From Trichomonas tenax (Eukaryota; Parabasalia; Trichomonadida; Trichomonadidae), in the NCBI GenBank assembly GCA_023091735.1, contig JALKBU010000114.1, forward strand, positions 1 to 64,000: a stretch of DNA of 64,000 nt, in the 5' to 3' direction. The notes beneath the pieces were generated by a model. It was not told where the DNA came from. It saw only the letters and a program-made list of their open reading frames with translations, and ran no database searches. The translations under genes were made by a program, and so were the position numbers. This document shows, piece after piece, positions 1-10,439 of the stretch (the first letter of the stretch is position 1; the number at the start of each line of letters is the position of its first letter).

Positions 1-742
1 CAATAACCTTGTCGATCTTTTTCCAAAGCGCATCAATATCGATTCCCTTTGCAGCCAGCTGCGGAAAGACGTCGGAAATCAGTTGGCTGACATCTGCAAT
101 ATGGTTCATCGTTGTATTCTGCTTGTTTAACGTTACATTCGTAATTTGTGAGAAAATAGTATTTTTGCCTTCGAACTTTTCGGTGCAAAATCTCCCAAGG
201 CCGTTCCTGTAAACGTAAACATCGAGAGGCGAAACAGATGCGATCAAAACGTAGATTCTAAAATCGAATTTTGTCTGATTAAGTAATAGCGAAGGAATGT
301 ATCTTTGCGCGACAGCCAGCTCCCTATCTGGCGAATATTGCCCATCAGGGTTTACAATCGTGATTCCGAGGCCCAAAGAGCCGCTGTCGGGCTTGATAAT
401 ATATCGATGCTTTTTCTTTTTCAACACGCAAATGAAGTCTGAATTTTTGAAAGGAAGTATGAAAGACTTCGGGAAAAATGAATATTCTTTTGGGAAATGC
501 GCAGCAATTTTCTGTATTATTCGTGCGAAAGGCACCTTTCTACCCAAAACGTTTGAACTTGGCAGCCTATTAACTACCCGACAAGGCCTCATCGACTTAA
601 AGTAATCGATATCTTTAAGGGAATTGTGCCAAACTAATATAGCCATCTTGTCCGACTCTTCGAATGTATACCCCGCATCCCTGACGGCCTCGTTTATCTA
701 GCGAAACTTTAGATGCCCAAACGAAGTTCGTAAATATAACAT
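1..742 (-). pseudogene. Tubulin-tyrosine ligase family protein, 3' part cut by window edge, in-frame TAG near start
   Basis: On the minus strand the frame encodes a TTL/TTLL-type amino-acid ligase, a family that adds amino acids to tubulin or related substrates. Visible family features are the VWHNSL segment, 'MRPCRVVNRLP', the ATP-grasp segment 'KPDSGSLGLGITI' and 'QRYIPSLLL', followed by 'FDFRIYVLI'. The first downstream ATG is at 646. Reading further upstream in the same frame gives a plausible TTL N-terminus (SFGHLKFR, then INEAVRDAGYTFEESDK) back to an ATG at 742, but a TAG at 698-700 interrupts it. The sequence before 742 carries CCTTTTTCGA, resembling the M5 core promoter element described in Trichomonas, which favours 742 as the original start. 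Either the gene is a recent pseudogene or it now starts at 646. The C-terminus lies outside the window. Family identity is fairly sure; functional status is not. Confidence 0.75.
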
Positions 743-819
743 TCGAAAAAGGTTTTTATCACTTTTTTGTTATTTTTAATCATAAATTTGTTTATATCAT
801 GGGTAGAATTGTTGTGTTT

Positions 820-1085
820 AATAAAGAGTCATGAAAAGTGACATATTTACACGGCAAATGTATTTCATTTTGACATGTAAAATTGGTCAGTTAATTAGAA
901 TCTGTATTTATAAAGTTCAATTAAACTTGTTATAGCATCGGCAAATCTTATTAGAGAGTCTATTAAGCTTGCTAGAGTTCATTTCAAGCTTAATAGAACA
1001 CCCTTTGTTAAAATTGCAGACTTTACATGTCAAAACATATTGATAACTGCCATGTAAAACACATCACTTTTCATGACTCTTTATT
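820..1085. repeat. Small foldback element with inverted arms carrying initiator-like ends
   Basis: Arms at about 820-885 and 1019-1085 are imperfect inverted repeats; both outer ends read AATAAAGAGTCATGAAAAGT when taken inward. Each arm holds TCACTTTTCATGA, a near match to the trichomonad initiator, pointing outward, and two TTTACAYGKCA motifs. Imperfect direct repeats of about 20 bp flank the element (TATATCATGG followed by TAGAAT, near 795 and 1097). It looks like a non-autonomous element or an inverted promoter duplication. No coding capacity is seen. Confidence 0.6.
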
Positions 1086-2298
1086 ATACCCTGCATATAT
1101 CATGGTTAGAATAGTGCTTGATTTTTGTGTTCAGAAATATTTCTGTAAAGCATTGAAATAATTCTGTGGAATATGTAATAAATTCAATGAGTTAATCTAT
1201 ATACACGAAACTGTCTTTATATATCAATATTCTAAAGAAAAAAACAGAGAGTTGTTTATAAGGTTAATTAAAGTGTACAATTCACTAAAAACGTCAAATG
1301 TAATATTTTCTTATAGAATAAAGCTCAAATTATGATTTTCACCGACTTTTGCGATGAATAAGACAAAAATTTAGGCTAAAATTTAAAATTGAGTTGATTT
1401 TTGATATCTGTATTCACTGGAGAGTCTATTTATCATGGAATTTGTAATTTTTATCGTTTGATGAAGAATTTTTTTTTCAAGAAAAGTGAATTTTTATTTT
1501 ATTTATATTATATTTAAGGCATAAAAATACTATTTATCAAACAAATTCATGAAAACTCTCGATTATCATTTTTCTAATGATGCACGGCATATTTTTTTCT
1601 CTCATGTCTTCACAATATTCCTCAAGCATAATCTATAACTGAGCGAGTTAGAGATAAAAATATATTTGATACCTCAGCACATCATCTATTGTCTAAATAA
1701 TCATTCCCCGGGTGAAATAGCATGTTTTTAGGTTTAGATACATTTATTTCTTGGCTCATCCCCATAAAATAGATTTTATGGACGTTGATTATTACACATT
1801 AACTATACTCATTGAGTTGAACAATATTATCATGTTTATTCATTGCTATACGACTTGTTTTTGAGTCTCAATATTAATATGTTAATAGAGATTTTTAGGC
1901 TGTAACTAAATTAATTTCATCATATTTAGTGGAATCATAGTGATGGTTCATGAAAATAAACAATATTTATTTCGTCATAAAATTGATTTAGCATTGAACC
2001 ATTTTCCTTTTTGCATATGATATAGATTCATGGAGTATATATCAAATCGAGTTCGTCATGTATAAAATAAATGAGATTTAATCAAACCCTAAAAAATAAA
2101 ATGCCAAAGAAGTTCTAGCGCTTTAGATTCAGTATATACTTGATGAATATATTTCATATTTAAAGATGTTTATGAAATATACAATAGAATGAATGGTGAT
2201 GAAATTTGAAGTGGTTCAATATGAAAATCATGATAAGCAGTGAGTTATACAGAGTCCAAAAATGGAAATAATGTGTTTTATGCAATAAAATATTCTGC
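1086..2298. other. Intergenic, nothing recognised
   Basis: AT-rich sequence without a supported reading frame, RNA gene or clear repeat. Confidence 0.6.
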
Positions 2299-3054
2299 TT
2301 GTCTAAAATTGATACGCAAAGTCGGCGAAACTCGTTTTTTAACTCACTGGATTAACTTTTTGCGAAGTTATTGAACTCCAATGTACAAATCCTGTTGTGC
2401 ATGATATATTAAAGAATTAGCTAACAAAGTCTATATTTCATTAAAATATTAGATATATCTTGCATCAAAAACATTGATTTGCCATGATTTGCTTTATTCA
2501 TTATAATATATTCCCATTGTATAGCATTTTTATAATGTAAAATATGTTGTTGTCGATGATAAATAGGTAAATCTAATCACAAATATGCTTGTTTTAGCTT
2601 TTTTGGAAAAAAGTATTCCAAGTGTTCACACATAAGCTCTGTGTGTTATTATCCCAAAAATAATGATGATTCTTTTTTTGCGCGGCTAAATTTGACAAGT
2701 TTATTAAATTGAGAAGAATAACACACATAGCTTATGTGTGAACACTTGGAATACTTTTTTCCAAAAAAGCTAAAACAAGCATATTTGTGATTAGATTTAC
2801 CTATTTATCATCGACATCAACATATTTTACATTATAAAAATGCTATACAATGGGAATATATTATAATGAATAAAGCAAATCATGGCAAATCAATGTTTTT
2901 GATGCAAGATATATCTAATATTTTAATGAAATATAGACTTTGTTAGCTAATTCTTTAATATATCATGCACAACAGGATTTGTACATTGGAGTTCAATAAC
3001 TTCGCAAAAAGTTAATCCAGTGAGTTAAAAAACGAGTTTCGCCGACTTTGCGTA
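2299..3054. mobile_element. Palindromic MITE-like foldback element, full-length copy
   Basis: Two arms of about 330 bp (roughly 2322-2655 and 2720-3053) are almost perfect inverted copies around a short unique centre containing TTTGCGCGGCTAAATTTG. Outer ends read CGCAAAGTCGGCGAAACTCG on the left and the reverse complement on the right. The left tip continues outward as CTTGTCTAAAATTGATA; the right tip has lost about ten bases of that. There is no reading frame for a transposase, so it must be moved in trans. Partial copies lie at 13182-13640 and 33822-34223. Confidence 0.85.
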
Positions 3055-3937
3055 GACAAATTTAATTGACCTAAAATATTCTCTCAAAAGCGAGATTTGA
3101 GTGAAAAATAAGATTTCAGCGAATAACATGCAGAATATCATTCACAAGGATGAAAGGAAAGATTGGTCATATTTGATTTTTGCCAACGATGTGTTTATAC
3201 TCAAATCTGGCATTTTATGTAATTTTATGGAATGATTACGTCATCATTCTGTTGATGTACTTCATATCAACAGTTTTTGGTACTTTCACATATTTCGCTG
3301 TCAATCTATATTTACAAATCATTCTTTGACATCTTTAATATTTTGACTTTTGTCAAAAATTCTCGGTTCGATATTTCGACTTTTGATCAACATAAACCCT
3401 TTCTACATTTCTATATAAAGGCTTCAATATAATTTTTCGCTTCTATTCCCTAATATTTAACATGTTTTCGCTGTGATTTAATCAAGTTATTAATGTTTGA
3501 AAACAGCAACAATATATGTGTGTTCAAGTTAAATTATCTTCTATATGTTAACAATATATGAAGGATATATGGATGTGGATGTTTTTCCATAAGAAATCTA
3601 AGACTGTTCATATCAAATTAGTCTAAAAATGATTGAAGAAATCCTTCTTTAAGCGGCAACTAACATGAGATGTAAACTATTCAAAATTGAGTTGAAAAAC
3701 TTCATTATATCTTCAACTATGTTCACCCAGAAAAGTTGTAATATTAATAAATAGTTAGTACATCATCTTTCTATATTATTACCATTAAGTATTGTTTACA
3801 ATGCTATGCATTCATAATGATTTTGAAAATCATTATCCTCTGTTGTCCCTTTTCAAGTTGAAGTGAAATCTAAGATGTTGGCGAAATAAAAACACATGGA
3901 GTGTTTATATAAAACATACAAAACATAACATATATAA
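3055..3937. other. Intergenic, nothing recognised
   Basis: AT-rich; no supported gene or repeat. It lies downstream of the BspA-like gene, so no promoter is expected for that gene here. Confidence 0.55.
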
Positions 3938-5785
3938 TCAATTTTCATGACGCCTGAATATGTAAGGCTGATAAATTTCCTTTCGTTTTAGTTTCGAAGT
4001 TATCATTCGCTTGATCTGGAATATAAAGAATAATGTCAGGCACATAAGCGCAAATGAATTCCATAGATATGCTCTTTCTGCGAATGTTTCTGGTAATTCT
4101 TCTCCGTTTTCTCCAACTTCTTTCAGTTTAACTCTTTCAACTGATTGCCCACAGAACATATCACTGTTGTAGTTAAACTGCACTCTAATTATCGTAAACG
4201 CGTTCTGTTGACCAGAATTAGGTTGCGAAAGTCCATAATACACAACAAGATAGCTATCACCTAACCCGTATATTCCTATTTCTGTTACTGATGCCGGCAA
4301 CATAAGAGATTCAAGATTACATCCAGCAAATGTATAATCAGGAATTGATGTGATTCTCGTTCTCAATAAGTTCGCAACTTTCAAATTTTTGCAGTTCCTA
4401 AAGCACCCTTCGCCAATACCGATGATATTCGGAGGGAACTCGAACCTAGAGAAAGCACATCCAGCAAGAAAATAAGCCGGAAAATGAACATTTTCTTCAG
4501 TGAACATTACTGTTTCAGCATTGACGCAATTTTCGAATATATGAGTTCCGTTAAGAGTGAATTCGAGATTACTGACGTCTATTGTTAATGTGTTACGGCA
4601 GTTTGCATATGCATAATCATTAATTCCGATTAATGAATTTGGAAATCTGATATGAACAACACCTGTATTGTCAAATGCGTGTGCTTTGATAACAAATTGG
4701 TGTCTTGGGAATATTACTGAATGAAATTTTGGACAATTCCAAAAAATTCCCATCGGAACATTATCGAATTGAATAGAACCGATATCAGCGATTTCTAGAC
4801 TGGAACAATTCTTAAATAGGCAATCTCCGAGATGTCTGACTGAGTCTGGTGTATCAAAACTCGTGAAATTTGTTCCTTCAAAACATGAATTACCTAAAAC
4901 ATCTATTATTAGTGAAAATTTGAATGAATTTAAAGCCGAGCATCCTTTAAATGCAGATGCATTGATAGAGAAAACGTTTGTATACGAAATATCTATTTTT
5001 TGAAGATGAATATTACCTTCAAAACAGGATTCTCCTAATGTTTTCACGCTAGGTGGTATATAAATTTCGTATATATCGCAATACTCAAATGAATGGGCGG
5101 GAATTTGTGTTATTAAAGTATCTGAAATATCTAAATAAGTTATTTTCGTGTGTGAGAACGATCCAACACTGAGATATCGTATTTCTTCAGGCAGTTTTAT
5201 GGATTCGAGTGATGTATTACAGAAGCTGTAAATTCCAATCTTTGCCAAATAAAATGGAAATATAAATGATGAAATTTTGTGGCAATTAGCAAATGCGAAG
5301 TCTGATATGATAATTGTAAACGTGCTATTGAGATCAATGGTCTCTAAACTTAAGCAATTGTAAAAAGAATATTTTCCAATTAAATTTATGTATTTTGGGA
5401 GCAAAACAAAAGAAAGAGAGACACAATTTTCGAACGTATGATCTGGAATTTCGTCTATTCTTAGTTCTTTCATATCAATAAATCGTAGTTTTGTACAATT
5501 TGTGAAAATTCCTGGCTTAATTGACTTAATATTATTATGGATGACTACGCTTTCGACGTCTGTACTCTGAAATAGGCCGTATCCGAGTGTTTTTATATTA
5601 TAATCGAGATTTTGTATTTTGATTTTCTCAGGGATTGATAATTCAGCGGGATATATTGTTTCGTTTGAATAAACCAACTCCACTGAGTCATTTGCTATGG
5701 TGCAATTGAAACCAATATCAGAAACAGAGAATGATAAAAATAAAGGAAACAAGATAAAATATGCTTTCTCTATAAAATTTCTCAT
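3938..5785 (-). CDS. BspA-like leucine-rich repeat surface protein
   Basis: A 615-residue protein. Residues 1-25 form a hydrophobic signal peptide (FILFPLFLSFSVS). About residues 60-510 are tandem LRR_5/BspA-type repeats, with recurring patterns such as 'CSSLEIADIGS', 'SCFEGNIHLQKIDIS', 'IPDYTFAGCNLESLMLP' and 'IGIGEGCFRNCKNLK'. Near residues 574-591 there is one membrane segment (FALMCLTLFFIF), followed by a basic cytoplasmic tail of about 24 residues. This is the architecture of the trichomonad BspA-like family, whose members are surface exposed and linked to host-cell or bacterial contact. The frame is intact from ATG to stop. It stands alone, flanked by long intergenic DNA, and its AT-rich codon use matches other surface-family genes here. 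The ligand cannot be told from sequence. Confidence 0.88.
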   Translation of the reverse strand: MRNFIEKAYFILFPLFLSFSVSDIGFNCTIANDSVELVYSNETIYPAELSIPEKIKIQNLDYNIKTLGYGLFQSTDVESVVIHNNIKSIKPGIFTNCTKLRFIDMKELRIDEIPDHTFENCVSLSFVLLPKYINLIGKYSFYNCLSLETIDLNSTFTIIISDFAFANCHKISSFIFPFYLAKIGIYSFCNTSLESIKLPEEIRYLSVGSFSHTKITYLDISDTLITQIPAHSFEYCDIYEIYIPPSVKTLGESCFEGNIHLQKIDISYTNVFSINASAFKGCSALNSFKFSLIIDVLGNSCFEGTNFTSFDTPDSVRHLGDCLFKNCSSLEIADIGSIQFDNVPMGIFWNCPKFHSVIFPRHQFVIKAHAFDNTGVVHIRFPNSLIGINDYAYANCRNTLTIDVSNLEFTLNGTHIFENCVNAETVMFTEENVHFPAYFLAGCAFSRFEFPPNIIGIGEGCFRNCKNLKVANLLRTRITSIPDYTFAGCNLESLMLPASVTEIGIYGLGDSYLVVYYGLSQPNSGQQNAFTIIRVQFNYNSDMFCGQSVERVKLKEVGENGEELPETFAERAYLWNSFALMCLTLFFIFQIKRMITSKLKRKEIYQPYIFRRHEN

Positions 5786-6488
5786 TTCGAACCTATTTCT
5801 AATATATTCACAGCAATCTAAACTTCAAAAAAATTAAATTTTTCACTATCATTGACAATATATCATATAAATCATAAAAATGAAATTAATATAATATATA
5901 GAACATGGACAATTATTTAATTTTCAAAAATACCAAATATTTAAATAGGAAATAAAAAAAAAAACCGAAAAAGATAATTTTTTTAAATTACCAAATTACC
6001 ATTAGCGACAGGGGCAAATTTGGGAATTTCATTTTAAGACAGAGTAGGACCATACCTATATATTTCACGCCTTGCTATTAAAAAATTAACCAAAAATTTC
6101 GATGGTATTATTATCGATTGCAATAATATTCAAAGTCAATGGACAAATCACCAAAATTTAAACAGCCTTTGTGTTGGTCACAATAATTCCACAAAAGTGG
6201 ATGGATCATTATTGGGCCAACCCTCAGAATTAGATTGAAGAATACTCAAATCATGAGAAAAAAACTCCCACAGGACGTGCTATTGATGGTTTTAACACTC
6301 TTTTTGCTTAAATTTGAGTTTATTGGTTCAACCTAAAAATCTCAAAAATTTTGAGTTTTTCGGGTTCACAAAACACTTCAAAAGCAAAATATATCAAAAA
6401 AGTTCATTGAAAAAAATTGAGATGATTCTATCGTCAACTTTACCCTGTATCGTCCAAAATTTACCCCTCTCTGCTCGACCAACGGTTT
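5786..6488. other. Intergenic upstream of the SERBP1-like gene
   Basis: AT-rich; nothing coding is supported. A small frame at 6314-6502 has no recognisable content. Confidence 0.5.
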
Positions 6489-6497
6489 TACCATTTG
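6489..6497 (+). promoter_or_regulatory. Initiator-like site of the SERBP1-like gene
   Basis: TACCATTTG, 12 nt before the ATG at 6505 counting from the A of CCA, resembles the trichomonad initiator (T/C)CAYTW. CAACGG lies just upstream and could be a Myb-type site. The assignment is by similarity only. Confidence 0.4.
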
Positions 6498-6504
6498 TTT
6501 AAAC

Positions 6505-7317
6505 ATGTCTAATAGGTTCGCCATCCTTGCCGATTACCCAGCCGAGGGTCCAGCTGTTCCACAACGCGAGAACGTCGTTCGCCAGAAGGATCGCCACGAG
6601 TCTGGCACAGGCCGCCGTGATAAGACAAAGCGCGAGGGCCGTGGCCCATCAAACTGGGGCAACCCAGCTGATGATACTAAGCCAGCCACAAAGCGCGAGC
6701 AGCGTATTGCTAAGGCTGAAGCCGATGCTTCCGCTGAACCAGTCAAAGAAGGCGAGGAACAGGTTGAGGAAACAAAGCTACAGTACGTTTCTGCCGCCCA
6801 GTTCTTCGATGACTCCGAGGACGAGGAAGTTGCTGGTGTCCCAGAGAAGGCTACAAAGGCTGATAAGGCTGTTGATTCAAAGTACCTCGAAATTATGAGC
6901 AACAAGGCCAAGAAGCAGGCCGTCGTTAAGGAGGTCGAAGAGGATGAGAACGTTCTCGAGACAAACTTCCTCTCTACAGAGCAGGCCATCGCTGAGCAGC
7001 GCAAGCGCAACGAGCAGAGATTCAACGGCCCACGCCGTGACTCTCGCCCACCACGCCGCGACAACAACAGGAAGCCACGCCAGGAGCGCCCAGAGCGCAA
7101 GGAGGAGGCTCCAAAGGTTGAGGGTGAAGCTCCACAGCGCAAGTTCGCTCGCCCACCACGCAAGGAAGGCGAGAAGCCACAGGAGCACGGCCAGCGCCCA
7201 CCACGCCGTGATGACAACAAGCGCCCACGTGACCAGAGAACAGGAAACGTTCAGCACCAGCGCAACACTTCCCAGGGTCATTCCAAGTTCTCCCTTGATA
7301 ACTTCCCATCCCTCTAA
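6505..7317 (+). CDS. Hyaluronan/mRNA-binding family protein (SERBP1/Stm1-like)
   Basis: 270 residues, highly charged. Near residues 28-60 'DRHESGTGRRDKTKREGRG' followed by 'PSNWG' matches the HABP4/PAI-RBP1 signature (DRHSG...KR.G..NWG). Acidic stretches (EGEEQVEE, DDSEDEE) precede an Arg/Pro/Lys-rich C-terminal half with repeated PPRR and RRD motifs typical of RNA binding. Known family members (SERBP1, Stm1, Vig) bind mRNA and sit on idle ribosomes. Codons are strongly biased to GC-ending forms, implying high expression. The start is the ATG at 6505. The antisense frames at this locus are by-products of the codon bias. Family assignment is good; the exact role is inferred. Confidence 0.8.
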   Translation: MSNRFAILADYPAEGPAVPQRENVVRQKDRHESGTGRRDKTKREGRGPSNWGNPADDTKPATKREQRIAKAEADASAEPVKEGEEQVEETKLQYVSAAQFFDDSEDEEVAGVPEKATKADKAVDSKYLEIMSNKAKKQAVVKEVEEDENVLETNFLSTEQAIAEQRKRNEQRFNGPRRDSRPPRRDNNRKPRQERPERKEEAPKVEGEAPQRKFARPPRKEGEKPQEHGQRPPRRDDNKRPRDQRTGNVQHQRNTSQGHSKFSLDNFPSL

Positions 7318-8583
7318 GGGTCATACCTAAAGTGATGGTGAACAAAAATTTACCTTTTTTCATAGTTTTTTTCCCTCACATAGTTTTATATCGTATATCA
7401 CATCATTTTTCTGACTTTTGATAATTATATTTTTTTTGAATTTTTCATAAAATATTTATCTTCATGATGATTTCTAATAGAACATCTTGTTATAACTTTG
7501 ATTTGAATTGAAATTTTACGTGTCAAAATAATATTTTATTTCAGATTAAGTTTTATTAGATGTTTGATTTCCTTTACAAATTTATAATCCATTTTTGAAT
7601 TTTATACTTAAATTTACATGTCAAATATTATATAACCAAAATCAATATGCTATGTATTTACGCAATATTATATTGAAAACCATTCAAATTTAGCCTGTAT
7701 TCAAAAATCGATAAGGTTGAATCACGGCCTCCAAAAATCCGTTTTCTTGATTAATTCGGTTTACAGATATATTACGTGCATTATTGATCAAAACATGTTT
7801 CCTTTCGTATCAAAAATATTTGTAAAGCTCACAATCGTATTTTTGAGACCACTCTCATGCCGAAACTTTTCCTGTTGTAATGATTCTCTTCATAAAGCTT
7901 GACCATGCAGTTTCATTTTTCAAAATGTCAGATTGTGCATCAGCATCAGTGTTTTACGTTATTTGTGTGAATTTGAATCATATAAATCATCAAACAAGTT
8001 TCAATTCAATGCAATCTTCACATTTTATCATCTACATTGATAATTTTTTGCGATAACTTTTAACTTTTGATCTCTAAGTGTATTAAGGTGATTGATAGTT
8101 ATACATTATTCTAATTCTTATATTATCTAGTTTTGCAGTGATATTTTACATCAACAAGCATTTTGATAATTAGAAAATAATGATTGAGGAGCAGCTATGT
8201 TTACAAATCAGTTTGACAACTTTTGAAATATTTACACGACAAATTCAAATTTTATCGTATAATATAATAGCCAGTGAAATATAAATCATATCGTCACAAT
8301 GATTTATTTTACATGTCAATTTCGATATTTTTGACGTAGTTTATTTGTCATAACCAATCCGATTTTTATCGTTTTGCTATTTAAAGTTACAGAAAATAGA
8401 ATCCAAAGATAAAATACAAAAATGAGGATATTTTACATGACATTTCCAATATTTTGAGAAACTTACACGTCAGAATACAGTTACAATTTTCCAGTTCACA
8501 TATGATCTACATCAAAAGTAGAAGCAGAAAAAACGCGAAAAAAGTTTTTTGATAGCTTCAGTTAAAGAATGAAATCAAAAACG
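7318..8583. other. Long intergenic with scattered TTTACAYGWCA motifs
   Basis: No supported gene. TTTACAYGWCA-type motifs or close variants occur near 7516 (TTTTACGTGTCAAAA), 7611 (TTTACATGTCAAAT), 8230 (TTTACACGACAAAT), 8308 (TTTTACATGTCA), 8437 (TTTTACATGACA) and 8464 (TTACACGTCA), in front of the protease gene. Confidence 0.55.
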
Positions 8584-8591
8584 TCACTTTT
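8584..8591 (+). promoter_or_regulatory. Initiator of the aspartic protease gene
   Basis: TCACTTTT, whose A (8586) lies exactly 18 nt before the ATG at 8604, matches the trichomonad initiator TCAYTWYT. The same 18-nt spacing is seen at three other genes in this window. Confidence 0.7.
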
Positions 8592-8603
8592 CAATAATTT
8601 TTA

Positions 8604-9707
8604 ATGCTTCCTTTGTTCTTTTCTCAGATCTCCTCGAAGGCGATCCAGCTTCCTTTAAAGAAGCGCTCCCTCTCCTACGAGGAAGTCAGGAAGTCAATCG
8701 ACCGCTATCGCAAGCTTAACCGCCTCGATGGAGGCGAAACAGTTCCACTCCACGATATGTCCGACGCTCAGTACTACACAGAGCTCACAATCGGTACACC
8801 ACCTCAGAAGTTCAAGGTCTGCCCAGATACAGGCTCTTCAAACCTTTGGGTTCCATCAAAGAAGTGCAATTCTATCGCTTGCTGGCTCCACACACGCTAC
8901 GACTCAGGCAAGTCTTCAACATACGAAGCTGATGGCCGTGAGGTCGATATCCAGTACGGATCTGGCTCCTGCAAGGGATTCGCATCTAAGGATGTTGTCT
9001 CCATCGCTGGCGCCTCGGAGCCAATGACATTTGCAGAAATGAAGAAGGAGGGCTCCATCTCATTCATCACTGCTAAGTTCGACGGTATCCTTGGTCTTGC
9101 TTTCGAGAATATCTCCGTCCAGCACATCAAACCACCGCTCAAGGTCTTCTATGAGAACGGTGACATCGATGACTACACAGTCGCTTTCAAGCTCGGCCGT
9201 AAAGATGGCGAGGAGGGCGAAATGACAATCGGTGGTTACAACCCAGACGCTTTCTCCGGCGAAATCACATGGTTCAACGTCGCTAAGGAACTCTGGTGGT
9301 ACTTCGAGTTCGAGGACGTCCTCGTCGACGGCGTTTCTGCTGGTGTTTGCCCAGACAACAAGTGCAGTGCTATCCTCGATACAGGCACATCCATGCTCAT
9401 CGGCCCAGTCGCCACAATGGATATCATCATGAAGAACATCGATATCGATGCCCGTTGCCAGAACCTCGACAAGAACCCAACAATCACCTTCGTTATCAAC
9501 GGCCATCAGTTCTCACTCACACCAGAAGACTACGTCATGAAGCTCGGCGCTGCTGGTCAGGAACAGTGCATGCCAGGCATGATGGGTGCTGACCTCGTTC
9601 CATTCTTCATCCTCGGTGATACCTTCCTCCGCAAGTACTACTCCATCTATGACATGAACGTTAAGGGAGGCGTTCCACGTCTTGGCCTTGCCCTTGCTAA
9701 GTGGTAA
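8604..9707 (+). CDS. Pepsin-family aspartic protease (cathepsin D-like)
   Basis: 367 residues, clan AA family A1. A short hydrophobic start and a propeptide-like basic region (to about residue 50) precede the mature fold. First catalytic motif: D75-T-G-S-S-N in 'VCPDTGSSNLWVPS'. Flap: Tyr118 in 'YGSGSCKGF'. Second catalytic motif: D259-T-G-T-S in 'AILDTGTSMLIGP'. 'FFILGDTFLRKYYSIYD' near residue 335 is the family C-terminal signature. It probably hydrolyses proteins in lysosome-like compartments or after secretion; trichomonads have a well-studied cathepsin-D-like enzyme. Proline precedes the first catalytic Asp, where most pepsins have Phe. GC-ending codons imply high expression. The stop runs into TAAA, the trichomonad polyadenylation tetranucleotide. 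Confidence 0.93.
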   Translation: MLPLFFSQISSKAIQLPLKKRSLSYEEVRKSIDRYRKLNRLDGGETVPLHDMSDAQYYTELTIGTPPQKFKVCPDTGSSNLWVPSKKCNSIACWLHTRYDSGKSSTYEADGREVDIQYGSGSCKGFASKDVVSIAGASEPMTFAEMKKEGSISFITAKFDGILGLAFENISVQHIKPPLKVFYENGDIDDYTVAFKLGRKDGEEGEMTIGGYNPDAFSGEITWFNVAKELWWYFEFEDVLVDGVSAGVCPDNKCSAILDTGTSMLIGPVATMDIIMKNIDIDARCQNLDKNPTITFVINGHQFSLTPEDYVMKLGAAGQEQCMPGMMGADLVPFFILGDTFLRKYYSIYDMNVKGGVPRLGLALAKW

Positions 9708-10417
9708 AAGTTTTTTTTTAATATAATAAATACCAAAGTTTGGATTTACAAAAAAGTGAATGTGATGAACATCGACATAAGTTAACTTTTGAAAAGCGGA
9801 AGAAATTGATATCTCAGAAAAAATTGAAAGATACAATTGATTAAAAACCTTTGTCTAAGCTAAACATTTAAGGAAGAAAAAAGTTTTGACGTCATTTGCA
9901 TGCAGTTTTAGATTTGGCATTTTCAAAAGAGATTCACTTTAGCAGCTATAAGAGCACCTTCAGATCCAACTAAAGGATTAAAGTAATTCATTGAAATTAA
10001 TTTTTCTCGAAAATGATTTTTACTTTTTGCACCATTAAAACATGATTCAAGAATATGAACGTCATTCACGAGGAGATCAATGGAATAACATTTAATTAAA
10101 ATATTATAACATATCGAAATTAATTTTTCAATTTTAATTCATCAAAATGATTTCCACTGATTAAACACAACTACTACACAAATAAACTAAATGAACAATG
10201 ATATTTATATTCTATGATTTTTTTATAAAATTAAATAAAAAAAAATTGATGAAGAATCGGATTTGAAAAAGAAACGTATCCTCATTTTTGATTCTCTTTT
10301 ATTGTTTTTATTCTGATCGTTTAAGGAAGAACAGTAAACTCCACAAAAAATATTCTTTTAAAATTGAGGGTAGAAAACCGCTTTTTGACATGTACATTTA
10401 CCAATTTTCAATGAAAA
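9708..10417. other. Intergenic, nothing recognised
   Basis: AT-rich, no supported gene. One TTTTGACATGTACA motif lies at about 10383, near the next promoter. Confidence 0.5.
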
Positions 10418-10419
10418 TT

Positions 10420-10424
10420 TCACT
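10420..10424 (+). promoter_or_regulatory. Initiator-like TCACT that decides the start at 10440
   Basis: The A of TCACT (10422) is 6 nt before the ATG at 10428 and 18 nt before the in-frame ATG at 10440. The 18-nt spacing equals that of the other initiators here, so 10440 is the preferred start. Confidence 0.5.
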
Positions 10425-10439
10425 GTAATGTTTACAAAA

